Origin: Herbiconiux sp. A18JL235
GTDB lineage: Bacteria; Actinomycetota; Actinomycetes; Actinomycetales; Microbacteriaceae
Direction of reading: 5' to 3'
Length of the DNA stretch: 64,000 bases
NCBI RefSeq assembly: GCF_040939305.1
Contig: NZ_CP162511.1
Span: forward strand, 3,534,001-3,598,000
The first letter of the stretch is position 1; each line of letters opens with the position of its first letter. The notes below the pieces were generated by a model, which ran no database searches, was not told the origin of the DNA, and worked only from the letters and a program-made list of their open reading frames with translations. Made by a program: the position numbers and the translations under genes. Positions 39,967 to 48,466 of this stretch are shown piece after piece.

Positions 39967-40022
39967 TTCTTGCGGACAAAGTCCGTGATAACGGAGGTTT
40001 GGACGGACTTTGTCCGCGAGAA
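39967..40022. repeat. 56-bp inverted-repeat element, copy A
   Basis: TTCTTGCGGACAAAGTCCGT (39967-39986), a 16-nt loop and ACGGACTTTGTCCGCGAGAA (40003-40022) pair at 19 of 20 positions. An element with the same 20-16-20 plan occurs at 57928-57983. Here it lies between a HAD gene and the DUF2071 gene. It has no U-run and is not a standard terminator. Confidence 0.92.
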
Positions 40023-40045
40023 ACTGCACGGACCGGGGAAACGGG

Positions 40046-40819
40046 TCAGCCGAGAGCGGGGTAGGCGCGGCCGAAGGCCGTGTGCACGCCCGGGGAGAAG
40101 AGCACGGAGTCGGGGGCGCGGGAGGCGAGGCGGGGGAAGCCCGCGGCGGCGAGCAGCTCGTCGTCGAGGAAGTCGAGGCGGGCGGCGCGCACCTCCCACG
40201 GGTCGTGCTGGTTGGGGATGAAGAGCGTGCGGCCGCGGCGGGCGATGTGGAGGCCCCACCGGGCGGTGAGGAAGACCGCGAGCGGGTCGTGCGAGAGGTC
40301 GGTGTCGAGGGGCTGCACGTCGATGCGCGAGTGCGGGCCGGTGCGTCCGCCGAAGCCGTGAGCGCCCCGACGCTCCGAGCGGTAGCTGATGACACCGGAT
40401 GCGGAGGTCGAGATCGACATGCGCGCCCAGCGGTAGGGCAGTCCGAACAAGACGTGCGCCGCGGTCACCGCGGCGAGCCGCGACGACTCGAGCGAGCTGA
40501 ACACGACACCCCGGCGGCCGGTCTCGTCGACCGAGTACAGCCTGACGTTGATCTCGGGGAAGGTTCCGGCGTACGGGATGGGGCCGAGCGGGCGGAACAC
40601 GGGAGCCGTCGCGTTCGCGAGCCGGAACGGGATGAGCCCGACCCACGCCGACCCGTCGAACACGTCGGGTCGGGTGCCCGGAGGAAGATACGGTGCGACG
40701 ACCGCGGGCTCGACCCGCCAGTGCAGGAAGGTGAGCGACTGCCAGTCCTGCTCGTGCAGCGCCCCGCCCGGCATCGGAGGCGCGGTGCGCGACAGGGGCG
40801 CGGGCTCCGCGGGGGGCAC
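40046..40819 (-). CDS. YqjF/DUF2071 family protein
   Basis: A 257-residue protein of the DUF2071 (YqjF) family. Core segments are WQSLTFLHWRVEP near the N-terminus, GTRPDVFDGSAWVGLIPFRL, PYAGTFPEINVRLY, and the C-terminal WEVRAARLDFLDD. The family fold is related to acetoacetate decarboxylase, but its reaction is unknown. The GTG at 40819 has a GGGGGCGG site and lies 13 bp after the DUF3107 gene. An upstream ATG at 40873 would overlap that gene fully, so I reject it. Confidence 0.85.
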   Translation of the reverse strand: MPPAEPAPLSRTAPPMPGGALHEQDWQSLTFLHWRVEPAVVAPYLPPGTRPDVFDGSAWVGLIPFRLANATAPVFRPLGPIPYAGTFPEINVRLYSVDETGRRGVVFSSLESSRLAAVTAAHVLFGLPYRWARMSISTSASGVISYRSERRGAHGFGGRTGPHSRIDVQPLDTDLSHDPLAVFLTARWGLHIARRGRTLFIPNQHDPWEVRAARLDFLDDELLAAAGFPRLASRAPDSVLFSPGVHTAFGRAYPALG

Positions 40820-40832
40820 GCTCGACCGCCCC

Positions 40833-41045
40833 CTACTCGTCGGCGTCGATGCCGACGACCGCCACGTCGACACCGGGTGAGATCAGGATGTCGGCGCGCT
40901 TGTACTTGCCCTCGCCGACGTTCACCTCGAGCCAGGTCGGCACCGCCGACTCGACCGCCGCACGGATCTCCTCCTTGACCTCGTCGATGTCGCGCCCCGA
41001 GACCGAGTACTGCTTTCCCGCGTAGAGGATGTTGATGCGCTTCAC
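40833..41045 (-). CDS. DUF3107 small protein
   Basis: A 70-residue protein of DUF3107, a small actinobacterial family. The visible pattern is [19 protein letters not shown], then [13 protein letters not shown], then a beta-rich end [17 protein letters not shown]. Function is unknown. I use the GTG at 41045 with AAGGG upstream rather than the ATG at 41093, because the family begins at this beta strand and members are about 70-75 residues. The DUF2071 gene follows 13 bp later. Confidence 0.85.
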   Translation of the reverse strand: MKRINILYAGKQYSVSGRDIDEVKEEIRAAVESAVPTWLEVNVGEGKYKRADILISPGVDVAVVGIDADE

Positions 41046-41164
41046 CGGCTGCCCTTCTTTCGCCACCAGGGTACCGGCAAGCGGGGCGTGCATCCGTGTT
41101 GATCGTCGCGACTATCCACGAAACACCGACGACGACATCCGAGAATGCGTCTACGCTCGACCTG

Positions 41165-41971
41165 ATGAACACGATCGCGACGCCCTACGAAGACCTGCTG
41201 CGCGAAACACTCGCCACGGGCACACCGAAATCCGACCGCACGGGAACCGGCACCCGCAGCGTCTTCGGCCGTCAGCTGCGGTTCGACCTGGCCGAGGGCT
41301 TCCCACTCATCACCACGAAGCGGGTGCACTTCAAGTCGATCGCGTACGAGCTGCTCTGGTTCCTGCGCGGCGAAGGCAATGTGGGCTGGCTGCAGGAGAA
41401 CGGCGTCACCATCTGGGACGAGTGGGCCGACGAGCGCGGCGAGCTCGGCCCGGTGTACGGGGTGCAGTGGCGCTCGTGGCCGGCCCCCGACGGCGGCGCC
41501 ATCGACCAGATCTCGCAGGTGATCGACACCATCCGCACCGACCCCGACTCCCGGCGCATGATCGTGTCGGCCTGGAACGTCGCCGACATCCCGCAGATGG
41601 CACTGGCTCCCTGCCATGCGCTGTTCCAGTTCTACGTCGCCGACGGCAAGCTGTCGTGTCAGCTCTACCAGCGCAGCGCCGACCTCTTCCTCGGCGTGCC
41701 GTTCAACATCGCCAGCTATGCGCTGCTCACCCAGCTCATCGCTGCGCAGACCGGCCTGGGTCTCGGCGACTTCGTGTGGACGGGTGGCGACTGCCACATC
41801 TACGACAACCACGTCGACCAGGTGCGGTTGCAACTCGAGCGCGACCCGTTCCCGGCGCCGACCCTGCGCATCGTGAACGAGCGGGCGAGTGTGTTCGACT
41901 ACGAGTACGACGACCTCCAACTCGTCGACTACCAGCACCACCCCGCCATCCGCGCAGCCGTCGCGGTCTGA
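41165..41971 (+). CDS. thyA: thymidylate synthase
   Basis: Converts dUMP to dTMP with methylenetetrahydrofolate. The 268-residue protein has the normal length. The catalytic Cys150 sits in [12 protein letters not shown], the folate/dUMP region is [21 protein letters not shown], and the dUMP-binding HIYDNH follows. The ATG at 41165 has TACGCT 7 nt upstream and no ribosome-binding site, suggesting leaderless transcription. An in-frame ATG at 41096 gives an extension unlike the family. Dihydrofolate reductase follows 4 bp later, which restores the folate oxidised by this reaction. Confidence 0.97.
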   Translation: MNTIATPYEDLLRETLATGTPKSDRTGTGTRSVFGRQLRFDLAEGFPLITTKRVHFKSIAYELLWFLRGEGNVGWLQENGVTIWDEWADERGELGPVYGVQWRSWPAPDGGAIDQISQVIDTIRTDPDSRRMIVSAWNVADIPQMALAPCHALFQFYVADGKLSCQLYQRSADLFLGVPFNIASYALLTQLIAAQTGLGLGDFVWTGGDCHIYDNHVDQVRLQLERDPFPAPTLRIVNERASVFDYEYDDLQLVDYQHHPAIRAAVAV

Positions 41972-41975
41972 CGCC

Positions 41976-42503
41976 GTGGGCATCGCACTCATCTGGGCCG
42001 AGGCCGCGGGTGGCGTGATCGGGGAGGGCGGCGGCATTCCGTGGCACCTGCCCGAAGATCTCGCGCACTTCCGCGAACTCACCACCGGCTCGCCCGTCGT
42101 GATGGGGCGGCGCACGTGGGAGTCGCTGCCCGAGCGGTTCCGGCCGCTGCCCGGCCGCGACAACATCGTGGTGACGAGGCAGAGCGGATGGTCGGCTGAC
42201 GGCGCCGAGACCGCGAACGACCTCGAGGCGGTGCTGGCGCGCTTCGCCGGCGCGCCGATCGTCGCCGGCGCAGTACCCGCGGCCGTGGCGACGGCGTGGG
42301 TGATCGGCGGGGGCGAGATCTACGCGGCATCGCTCCCCCACGCGACCCGCGTCGAGGTCACCGAGGTCGATCTCGAGGTCGCGGGCGACACCCGGGCGCC
42401 GGCGCTCGGCCCCGAGTGGGCGCGGGAGACCGACCCGGCCGAAGGCTGGTTCGAGTCGCGCACCGGCATCCGCTACCGGTTCCACACCTTCACGCGCGCG
42501 TAG
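41976..42503 (+). CDS. folA: dihydrofolate reductase
   Basis: Reduces dihydrofolate to tetrahydrofolate with NADPH. The 175-residue protein has the N-terminal substrate motif GGIPWHLPEDLAHF at about residues 17-30, the NADPH motif VVMGRRTWESLP, and the later VIGGGEIYAASL. It starts at GTG 41976, just past the thyA stop, in an operon that couples both halves of the thymidylate cycle. An upstream ATG at 41889 lies inside thyA and gives an artificial Ser/Thr-rich start. Confidence 0.96.
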   Translation: MGIALIWAEAAGGVIGEGGGIPWHLPEDLAHFRELTTGSPVVMGRRTWESLPERFRPLPGRDNIVVTRQSGWSADGAETANDLEAVLARFAGAPIVAGAVPAAVATAWVIGGGEIYAASLPHATRVEVTEVDLEVAGDTRAPALGPEWARETDPAEGWFESRTGIRYRFHTFTRA

Positions 42504-42544
42504 CGGCGACTCGCACCCCGCACCCGCCGCCCGGCCGCGGCGGC

Positions 42545-42802
42545 TCAGTCGTAGATGTGCGTGACGCTCCAGAAGGGGCCGCCGTGGCGACGGACGACGT
42601 CGAAGACGCGGCTGACGCCCGCCTCGTTGGTGGCCTGGAAGCGCCAGGCGGCGAAGTCGGGTGCGTGGGTGCCCCAGTAGAGGCCCTCGGGTTCGGTGGG
42701 GCGATCGGTGACCCGCCAGCGCTCGCGCTGCCAGAGCATGCGCACCGGAACCGCGTCTGCGAACCAGATCGTTGCCACCTCGGTGAGATCGATGGTGCTC
42801 AT
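42545..42802 (-). CDS. small hypothetical protein
   Basis: An 85-residue cytoplasmic protein with many aromatic residues (MLWQRERWRVTD, FAAWRFQATN, GPFWSVTHIYD). The layout suggests a small beta fold that wraps a hydrophobic ligand or nucleotide, but I do not recognise it. The ATG at 42802 has a perfect GGAGG 5 nt upstream, which settles the start against the ATG at 42883. It converges on folA. Confidence 0.75.
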   Translation of the reverse strand: MSTIDLTEVATIWFADAVPVRMLWQRERWRVTDRPTEPEGLYWGTHAPDFAAWRFQATNEAGVSRVFDVVRRHGGPFWSVTHIYD

Positions 42803-42905
42803 CGCGCCTCCAGACATTCGAAAGTGTGTTCGAACATCCATGATGCTCCCGACGGGCGCGACACGCCAAAGGGCCGCGGGCACGAGACCGGGGTACGGTC
42901 GAAGA

Positions 42906-42945
42906 AAGCGGGGAGCGCGACCGGGATAAGGGGCGCTCCCCGCTT
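42906..42945 (-). terminator. terminator after msrB-msrA
   Basis: AAGCGGGGAGCGC (42906-42918) and GCGCTCCCCGCTT (42933-42945) form a perfect 13-bp stem with a 14-nt loop, 39 bp past the msrA stop. It ends the msrB-msrA operon and may also block read-through into the small gene at 42545-42802. Confidence 0.85.
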
Positions 42946-42984
42946 CTGTGTCGATGCTACCGAATGCGGTGTCGACCCGAAGGA

Positions 42985-43515
42985 CTAGGCCCCGGCGGCA
43001 GTCGCCTGCTCACGCCTCGGCAGCACCCATCCGGGTCGCACGTAGTGGCAGGTGTACCCGTTCGGATAGCGCTCCAGGTAGTCCTGGTGCTCGGGCTCGG
43101 CCTCCCAGAACGGTCCCGCGGGAGCGAGCTCGGTGACCACCTTGCCCGGCCACAGGCCCGAGGCGTCGACGTCGGCGATGGTGTCCTCGGCGACGGCGCG
43201 CTGCTCGTCGTCGACGTAGTAGATGCCCGAGCGGTAGCTCGTGCCGATGTCGTTGCCCTGACGGTTCTTCGTCGACGGGTCATGGATCTGGAAGAAGAAC
43301 TCCAGCAGCGACCGATAGCTCGTCACCGTCGGGTCGTAGGTGATCTCGATCGCCTCCGCGTGGGTGCCGTGGCGACGGTAGGTCGCGTTCGGGACATCTC
43401 CTCCGGTGTAGCCGACCCGGGTGTCGAGCACGCCGGGACGCCGGCGGATGAGATCCTCCATGCCCCAGAAGCAGCCTCCGGCCAGGATCGCCTTCTGCGT
43501 TGCGGTGTCGCTCAT
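42985..43515 (-). CDS. msrA: peptide methionine-S-sulfoxide reductase A
   Basis: Repairs the S-form of methionine sulfoxide in proteins. The 176-residue protein has the catalytic motif GCFWG with Cys15, the substrate-pocket YTGG, and [12 protein letters not shown] further Cys in YTCHY near the C-terminus could resolve the disulfide. Its ATG overlaps the msrB stop by 4 bp, so the R- and S-specific enzymes are made together. Confidence 0.96.
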   Translation of the reverse strand: MSDTATQKAILAGGCFWGMEDLIRRRPGVLDTRVGYTGGDVPNATYRRHGTHAEAIEITYDPTVTSYRSLLEFFFQIHDPSTKNRQGNDIGTSYRSGIYYVDDEQRAVAEDTIADVDASGLWPGKVVTELAPAGPFWEAEPEHQDYLERYPNGYTCHYVRPGWVLPRREQATAAGA

Positions 43516-44009
43516 CGGGTTCCCTCCTCGGGAGTCGTGGTGGTCGTGGCGGATGCGGTCGCGGAGAGGCCGAACAAGGGAAGGAACTCCCCGTACCCCT
43601 CCGCCACGAGCGAGGCGACCGGCACGAAGCGCAACGCGGCGGAATTGATGCAGTAGCGCATCCCGCCCGCCTCGCGCGGGCCGTCGGGGAACAGGTGGCC
43701 CAGGTGACTGTCGCCGCCGGAGGAACGCACCTCGGTGCGCTTCATGCCCCAGCTGCGGTCGGTCTTCTCCACGATGCGGGACCGGTCGATCGGGGCGGTG
43801 AAGCTCGGCCAGCCCGACCCGCTGTCGTACTTGTCGGTGGAGGCGAACAACGGCTCGCCCGAGACGACGTCGACGTAGATGCCGTCGTCGTGGTTGTCCC
43901 AGTACTGGTTGCGGAACGCCGGCTCGGTCTCGTCGTCTTGCGTGACGCGGTACTGCTGGCGGGTGAGACGCGACAGCGCCTCAGGGGTCTTGACGTACTC
44001 GGTGGTCAC
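43512..44009 (-). CDS. msrB: peptide methionine-R-sulfoxide reductase B
   Basis: Repairs the R-form of methionine sulfoxide. The 165-residue protein has [10 protein letters not shown] and HLGHLFPDG, and the catalytic Cys120 in RYCINS. The zinc-binding CxxC pairs of the metal-containing type are absent ([13 protein letters not shown] replaces the first pair), so it is the zinc-free form. A Thr-rich tail precedes the stop. It is the first gene of the two-gene operon. Confidence 0.96.
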   Translation of the reverse strand: MTTEYVKTPEALSRLTRQQYRVTQDDETEPAFRNQYWDNHDDGIYVDVVSGEPLFASTDKYDSGSGWPSFTAPIDRSRIVEKTDRSWGMKRTEVRSSGGDSHLGHLFPDGPREAGGMRYCINSAALRFVPVASLVAEGYGEFLPLFGLSATASATTTTTPEEGTR

Positions 44010-44119
44010 GAGATCTCCTCTGTCTTCGCGCCGCTGGCTGCGGCGTCACAGAGCAGAACAATCGTTCTGCTCGCATTGTTCCCGCGGGCGGCAGGAAGAT
44101 CCGGATGCTCACCGCCGAC

Positions 44120-45859
44120 TCAGGTCACCGTCACGAGAGAGCGCTGCCAGCCGGTCGACCCGTCGGGTGCGATCGGAGCGCGCTCCTCGACCTGGAGCTT
44201 GCCCCGCTTGTCGGTGGCGCGCACCGTGACGTAGTGCACACCCGAGGTCGCCTCCCAGTCGACGTACCACTGCACCCAGGTCTCGTCGTTGACGGCGGTG
44301 GAGAGGGTGGCGGGAATCCAGTCGGCGTCGTCGATCGACACCTCCACCTTCTCGATGCCGACGGGCTGCGCCCAGGCGACGCCGGCGATCTTCGTCGCAC
44401 CCGCCGGCACCGGCGTGTCGACCCGGGGCGTGTCGATGCGGGAGGACAGCTTGATCGGCGCCTTCTCCGAGTACCCGCGCGGCGTCCAGTACGCCTCGTC
44501 GTCGGCGAAGGTGGTGACCTTCAGCTCCGTCAGCCACTTCGTCGCCGAGACGTAACCGTAGAGGCCGGGCACGACCATCCGTACCGGGAACCCGTGCTCG
44601 AAGGGCAGCGGCTCGCCGTTCATGGCCACGGCGAGGATGGCGTCGAGGTTCTCGTCGGTGAGGCTCGACAGCGGAGTGCTCGCGGTGAACCCGTCGGAAC
44701 TCGTCGAGAGCACCATGTCGGCACCGCTCTGCACCCCCGCACGCTGGAGCACGGTGCGCACGGGCACGCCCAGCCACTTCGCGGTGCCGAGAAGGCTGCC
44801 GCCCACCTCGTTCGACACGCAGGTGAGGGTGATGGAGTACTCGTCGAGCCCGAGGTCGAGGAGGTCTTGGAAGCTCAGGGTGAACTCGTTGTCGACCATG
44901 CCGGTGACCTTGAGACTCCAGGTGCCCGGGTCGAGCTCGGGGACGGTGAGGGCGGTGTCGACCCGGTAGAAGTCGGCGTTCGGGGTGTACAGCGGGGAGA
45001 GCCCGTCGATCGTCAACTCGGCGCCTTGCGGCACGGCGACCGTCGAGCGGGCGGCGGGCAGCTTGAGGGCTGCGCGGATGCCGTCGATCGACGAGGTGGC
45101 CGCCGAGACGATGCGGGCGCCGGTTCCGACGACGGCCGAACCGACGGCGGCGATGACGGCGAGCCCGAGGAAGCGTCGGCGGTCGAGGGCGGGCTCGCGG
45201 GCGGAGGTGGGTGTGCCGGATGCGTCGCCTGCAGGGCCGACCGCTCCGTCGCCGGAAACCTGGGCGGCAGTGCCTGCACCCGCCCGGTTCGGGACGGGCG
45301 TGACGGCGTCACGGCGGTTCGGGGCCGGATGCGCATCCGTCACCCCTGACAACGCAGCCACCCCCGCCCGCCACCCGCGGAGGCGGGCGGCGAGGAGATG
45401 GAGGAGCACGAGGGCGACGAGCGTGCCGACCACGGTCGGGACGGCGGCGAGCGGGCCGGCCGAGGCACGGGTGACCACCGCCGCGACGGCGAGCGCGCCG
45501 GCCAGCGCGACGAGCACGAGACCGAGCGGCGGACGCACGAGCTGCAGCAGGCCGGCGATCGCGGCGGCGATGACGACGGCGACCCCGAGCGAGAGCAGCA
45601 GGAAGAGCTTGTCGTTCTCACCGAAGGTCTCGATGGCGAACTCCTTCGCCCAACGCGGCACGATGTCGATGACGAAGGAGCCGACCGCGAGCAGCGGGCC
45701 GCCGTCACGACCGGTGAGGAGCGCCACCGCCTCGGCGACGGCGAGGAGAGCACCGGCCGAGACGACGCCGGCGACGGCGGCGAGGAAGGCGAAGAACATC
45801 CTGCGTCGTCGGCGCCCTCCGCGCGGCGGGCTCGGCTCCCGGTTCGGCTGCTGCGACAT
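44120..45859 (-). CDS. membrane-anchored sulfite oxidase-type molybdopterin oxidoreductase
   Basis: A 579-residue protein. Residues about 22-160 hold four membrane spans. A Pro/Ala linker follows, then a second signal-like segment DRRRFLGLAVIAAVG at about 226-240 with a twin-arginine motif. From residue 280 on comes the molybdopterin domain of the sulfite oxidase family, with the Mo ligand Cys347 in ITLTCVSNEVGG, ending in a dimerisation-like beta domain. The donor and acceptor are unknown. The ATG at 45859 has GGAGG 7 nt upstream. The longer frame to 46120 overlaps the divergent gene, so I reject it. Confidence 0.9.
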   Translation of the reverse strand: MSQQPNREPSPPRGGRRRRRMFFAFLAAVAGVVSAGALLAVAEAVALLTGRDGGPLLAVGSFVIDIVPRWAKEFAIETFGENDKLFLLLSLGVAVVIAAAIAGLLQLVRPPLGLVLVALAGALAVAAVVTRASAGPLAAVPTVVGTLVALVLLHLLAARLRGWRAGVAALSGVTDAHPAPNRRDAVTPVPNRAGAGTAAQVSGDGAVGPAGDASGTPTSAREPALDRRRFLGLAVIAAVGSAVVGTGARIVSAATSSIDGIRAALKLPAARSTVAVPQGAELTIDGLSPLYTPNADFYRVDTALTVPELDPGTWSLKVTGMVDNEFTLSFQDLLDLGLDEYSITLTCVSNEVGGSLLGTAKWLGVPVRTVLQRAGVQSGADMVLSTSSDGFTASTPLSSLTDENLDAILAVAMNGEPLPFEHGFPVRMVVPGLYGYVSATKWLTELKVTTFADDEAYWTPRGYSEKAPIKLSSRIDTPRVDTPVPAGATKIAGVAWAQPVGIEKVEVSIDDADWIPATLSTAVNDETWVQWYVDWEATSGVHYVTVRATDKRGKLQVEERAPIAPDGSTGWQRSLVTVT

Positions 45860-45982
45860 CGACTGCCTCCTCACACGGCCGCGCCAGAGGCACGGCCCGC
45901 CCTGGCACGCTGCCGGGGCCTGTGAGAGGGATTCGTCGCGGCACGGGTCGCGGATTGGTCCGTACAGGGCGACACTCGTCTC

Positions 45983-46336
45983 ATGACCGAGCGCATCGCA
46001 TCCTGGATCGAGGGCTACCGCACGGCGTGGGAGTCGAACGACCCCGCCGACATCGTCGCCCTGTTCACCGAAGACGCCGAATACCGCGACGGCCCGAGCA
46101 CGCCACCCTGGGTGGGGCACGACGACATCGTGGTGAAGTGGCTCGAGGCGCGCGACGAGCCAGGCGACACCACCTTCACCTGGCAGGTGCTCGTCGACAC
46201 GCCCGAGCTCGGGGTGGCCCAGTGCGTGAGCGAATACCCGAGGCAGTCGAAGATCTACGACAACCTGTGGGTGGTGCGATTCGCCCCCGACGGGCGGGCG
46301 AGCTCGTTCACCGACTGGTTCGTGCTGCGCGACTGA
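45983..46336 (+). CDS. SnoaL-like/NTF2-fold protein
   Basis: A 117-residue protein of the SnoaL/NTF2 cone fold. Typical features are WIEGYRTAWESNDPADIVALFTEDAEYRDGP in parts at residues 8-38 and the C-terminal GRASSFTDWFVLRD. Members are isomerases, hydrolases or ligand-binding proteins, and the ligand here is unknown. It is divergent from the molybdopterin oxidoreductase, with 123 bp between starts. Confidence 0.85.
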   Translation: MTERIASWIEGYRTAWESNDPADIVALFTEDAEYRDGPSTPPWVGHDDIVVKWLEARDEPGDTTFTWQVLVDTPELGVAQCVSEYPRQSKIYDNLWVVRFAPDGRASSFTDWFVLRD

Positions 46337-46357
46337 GGCGCCGGGCGCGGGTCGGAC

Positions 46358-46516
46358 CTACGCGCGGCGGCGGATGTACCGGATGAGCGCGGCGATGATC
46401 GCGAGGATCACGACGACGAGGCCCACCCAGAGCAGGAACTTGGCCGCCTCCACGAAGATGCCGATGAACAGCAGGACGAGGCCGATGATGAGAGCTGCTA
46501 CAGCGATACCGATCAT
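46358..46516 (-). CDS. 52-residue membrane protein
   Basis: A very short gene encoding 52 residues. There are two adjoining hydrophobic stretches, IAVAALIIGLVLLFIGIF (residues 4-21) and FLLWVGLVVVILAIIAALI (27-45), and the tail RYIRRRA is basic and probably cytoplasmic. Such hairpin membrane peptides are common in actinobacteria but have no known function. The ribosome-binding site is modest (GGTTGAAGC). It converges with the SnoaL-like gene. Its composition fits a real membrane protein better than chance. Confidence 0.65.
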   Translation of the reverse strand: MIGIAVAALIIGLVLLFIGIFVEAAKFLLWVGLVVVILAIIAALIRYIRRRA

Positions 46517-46597
46517 GCTTCAACCCTGGCCCGGAGCATCCGATTCCGCACGCATCCGATGATGTGAACGCCGTCCACATTCGGCTAGGGTGAGCGC

Positions 46598-47260
46598 ATG
46601 ACCAAGCTTCGCGTGCACAACCTCGCCGTCTCGATCGACGGCTTGGCCACCGGAGAAGGGCAGAGTCTCGAGGCACCCTTCGGGCACGCCGGGCATCGGT
46701 TGATGGGCTGGTTCTTCCCGACCCGGGCCTTCGCCGCCATGACAGGTCACGAGGCCGAAGCGGCGGGGGCGGGCACACGCGGTGTCGACGACGCGTTCGC
46801 CGCCGCGACGAACGTCGGCATCGGCGCCGAGATCATGGGCCGCAACAAGTTCGGGCCGCAACGCGGGCCGTGGCACGACGAGAGCTGGAAGGGCTGGTGG
46901 GGCGACGAGCCGCCGTTCCACACGCCCGTGATCGTGCTGACACACCACCCGCGCCCCGACTTCTCGCTCGGCGAGACGACGTTCCTCTTCCGCGACGCGG
47001 AGCCGGCCGAGGCGCTGGAGATCGCCCGCGAGCAGGCGGGCGGACTCGACGTGCGGCTCGGGGGCGGGCCGACGGTGGTGCGCGCGTTCCTCGAGGCCGA
47101 CCTCGTCGATCACCTGCACATCGTGGTGGTACCGATCGTGCTCGGTCGCGGCGAGCGCCTGTGGGACGGGCTCGAAGGCCTCGAGGAGCGCTTCGACGTC
47201 GAGTCGACGGCCTCCCCCACGGGCGTCGTGCACTACGTCTTCTCGCGGAAGGCGCGCTGA
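46598..47260 (+). CDS. RibD-C/dihydrofolate reductase-like protein
   Basis: A 220-residue NADPH-binding protein of the RibD C-terminal (DHFR-like) fold. It shows GAEIMGRNKFG, a phosphate-binding loop region, and LDVRLGGGPTVVRAFLEADLVDHLHIVVVP in pieces, typical of the family. The substrate is not known, since many such reductases act on small carbonyl compounds. TAGGGT lies exactly 6 nt before the ATG, so it is probably leaderless. A relative is encoded convergently at 47351-47920. Confidence 0.88.
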   Translation: MTKLRVHNLAVSIDGLATGEGQSLEAPFGHAGHRLMGWFFPTRAFAAMTGHEAEAAGAGTRGVDDAFAAATNVGIGAEIMGRNKFGPQRGPWHDESWKGWWGDEPPFHTPVIVLTHHPRPDFSLGETTFLFRDAEPAEALEIAREQAGGLDVRLGGGPTVVRAFLEADLVDHLHIVVVPIVLGRGERLWDGLEGLEERFDVESTASPTGVVHYVFSRKAR

Positions 47261-47350
47261 CCCATTTCACGTGGCATGAAAAGATGCCAGACAGCAGCTC
47301 CAGCGAACCCGGAGTCGCCGAGCATCGCCACTCAGGGCTCTCGCGACGGT

Positions 47351-47920
47351 TCAGCGCAGCGCGCGGTAGCTGTTCCAGACCACGCCGCTCGTGAAGGGGC
47401 GGCTGGCTGTGAGTTCGAGCCGCGCATCCGTCGGTTCGGCGAACAGGGGGATGCCCGTGCCGAACAGCACGGGGTTCACCTTGAGCAGCAGCTCATCGAT
47501 CTCGGGGAGCAGCGCGCTCGCGAGTCGCCCGCCGCCGCAGAGCCAGAGGTCGCCGCCCGGCTCGGCCTTCAGCTCGCGCACGCGGGCGAGCGCGTCGCCC
47601 CGCACGAGCTCGATGCCGTCGGCGACCGCCTCGTCGGCGAGGCTCGACGAGAACACGAGGTGACGCAGGTGCGGGTAGGCGTCGGCGACACCCGCGTCGA
47701 GCCCGACCTTGTGGGTGGCCCTTCCCTCGAGCACCGTGTCGAAGCGGCCGGACCCGCGGAGCCCGAGCGCATCGCGCACGAACCCGGGGAGGGTCTCCGG
47801 ATGCTCGGCCACCAGCGCGTCGATGTGCGGCCCCTCGACGGGGAACCGGTCGAAGCTCCCGTCGCCCTCGGCGATGAACCCGTCGGCGCTCACCGCCACG
47901 AAGTACACGAGCGATCGCAC
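47351..47920 (-). CDS. RibD-C/dihydrofolate reductase-like protein
   Basis: A 189-residue protein of the same fold as its neighbour. The start reads MRSLVYFVAVSADGFIAEGDGSFD, the usual N-terminal strand of this family. LWLCGGGRLASALLPEIDELLLKVNPVLFG (in pieces) gives the cofactor and dimer region, and SGVVWNSYRAL closes it. The substrate is unknown. It is not a recent duplicate, since sequence identity to the convergent 46598-47260 product is low by eye. Confidence 0.88.
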   Translation of the reverse strand: MRSLVYFVAVSADGFIAEGDGSFDRFPVEGPHIDALVAEHPETLPGFVRDALGLRGSGRFDTVLEGRATHKVGLDAGVADAYPHLRHLVFSSSLADEAVADGIELVRGDALARVRELKAEPGGDLWLCGGGRLASALLPEIDELLLKVNPVLFGTGIPLFAEPTDARLELTASRPFTSGVVWNSYRALR

Positions 47921-48137
47921 AGCACTCCTCCCTCGCCGACGCCGGCGTCAGGTCTCGCGGACCGCTTTTCGCACTACGGGCGACACGGAGACCCAAGAAG
48001 GGTACCGCGGGGTGGACAGCCGCGTCGTCGTGCTCCGGTCCACGGGTTTCCTCCGGGGAGGTCCGCTACAGCGTGCCCGGGGGCGCATCCGGCCCGCGCT
48101 GAACTGCATCCTGAAGGGTGCCCGGGACAGACAGGGA

Positions 48138-48172
48138 AAGCCCCCGCACGCCTAGGGAACGTGCGGGGGCTT
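48138..48172. terminator. strong stem-loop in intergenic gap
   Basis: AAGCCCCCGCACG and CGTGCGGGGGCTT form a perfect 13-bp stem with a 9-nt loop. No gene ends immediately beside it on the plus strand, so it may end an RNA or an unrecognised gene. The region 47921-48137 shows nothing else that I can support. Confidence 0.7.
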
Positions 48173-48239
48173 CCGGGGTTGAGCGAAGGATGTCGCCTGC
48201 AGCAACCGTACCCGCCCAGGGCGGCGTGCCGTCGACGAC

Positions 48240-48416
48240 ATGCTCTACCTCGCGCGCAGCATCGAAGACGACGACGACATGATCGTCGAACACGTCGACG
48301 GGATGCCCGTCGACGCGGAATGGCACAGAGAACGCGAGAAGGAACACAGTGTCATCTCAGGCGACGCGCTCATCGAACGAGGTCGAAGTGTGGTCAGACG
48401 AGGCACCCGGGAATGA
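48240..48416 (+). CDS. possible small protein or gene remnant beside tRNA-Ser
   Basis: An open frame of 58 codons with an acidic start (MLYLARSIEDDDD) and a charged, helical end (HREREKEHSVISGDALIERGRSVVRRG). It has no ribosome-binding site, and an in-frame stop stands just upstream at 48180-48182. It might be the tail of a truncated gene, such as an antitoxin, left beside the tRNA. I do not recognise the family. It ends about 50 bp from tRNA-Ser, a common insertion site. Confidence 0.3.
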   Translation: MLYLARSIEDDDDMIVEHVDGMPVDAEWHREREKEHSVISGDALIERGRSVVRRGTRE

Positions 48417-48421
48417 CGAAA

Positions 48422-48458
48422 CCCCCTGACTTCCTCGCCATTGCTCGGAAGTAGGGGG
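48422..48458 (-). terminator. terminator of tRNA-Ser
   Basis: CCCCCT-G-ACTTCC pairs with GGAAGT-AGGGGG across a 12-nt loop, with one bulged base. On the minus strand it stands 8 nt past the CCA end of the tRNA and is followed by a short T-run. Confidence 0.75.
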
Positions 48459-48466
48459 CTCATCTG

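Noticed and set aside
39967..40022. The 56-bp hairpins as ordinary terminators.
   Set aside because: No T-run follows either arm. Copy A lies upstream of a minus-strand gene rather than after one.
48066..48347. A 93-codon minus-strand frame beside tRNA-Ser.
   Set aside because: It covers the strong hairpin at 48138-48172, has no ribosome-binding site, and its sequence is not protein-like. The plus-strand frame is a better but still weak candidate.
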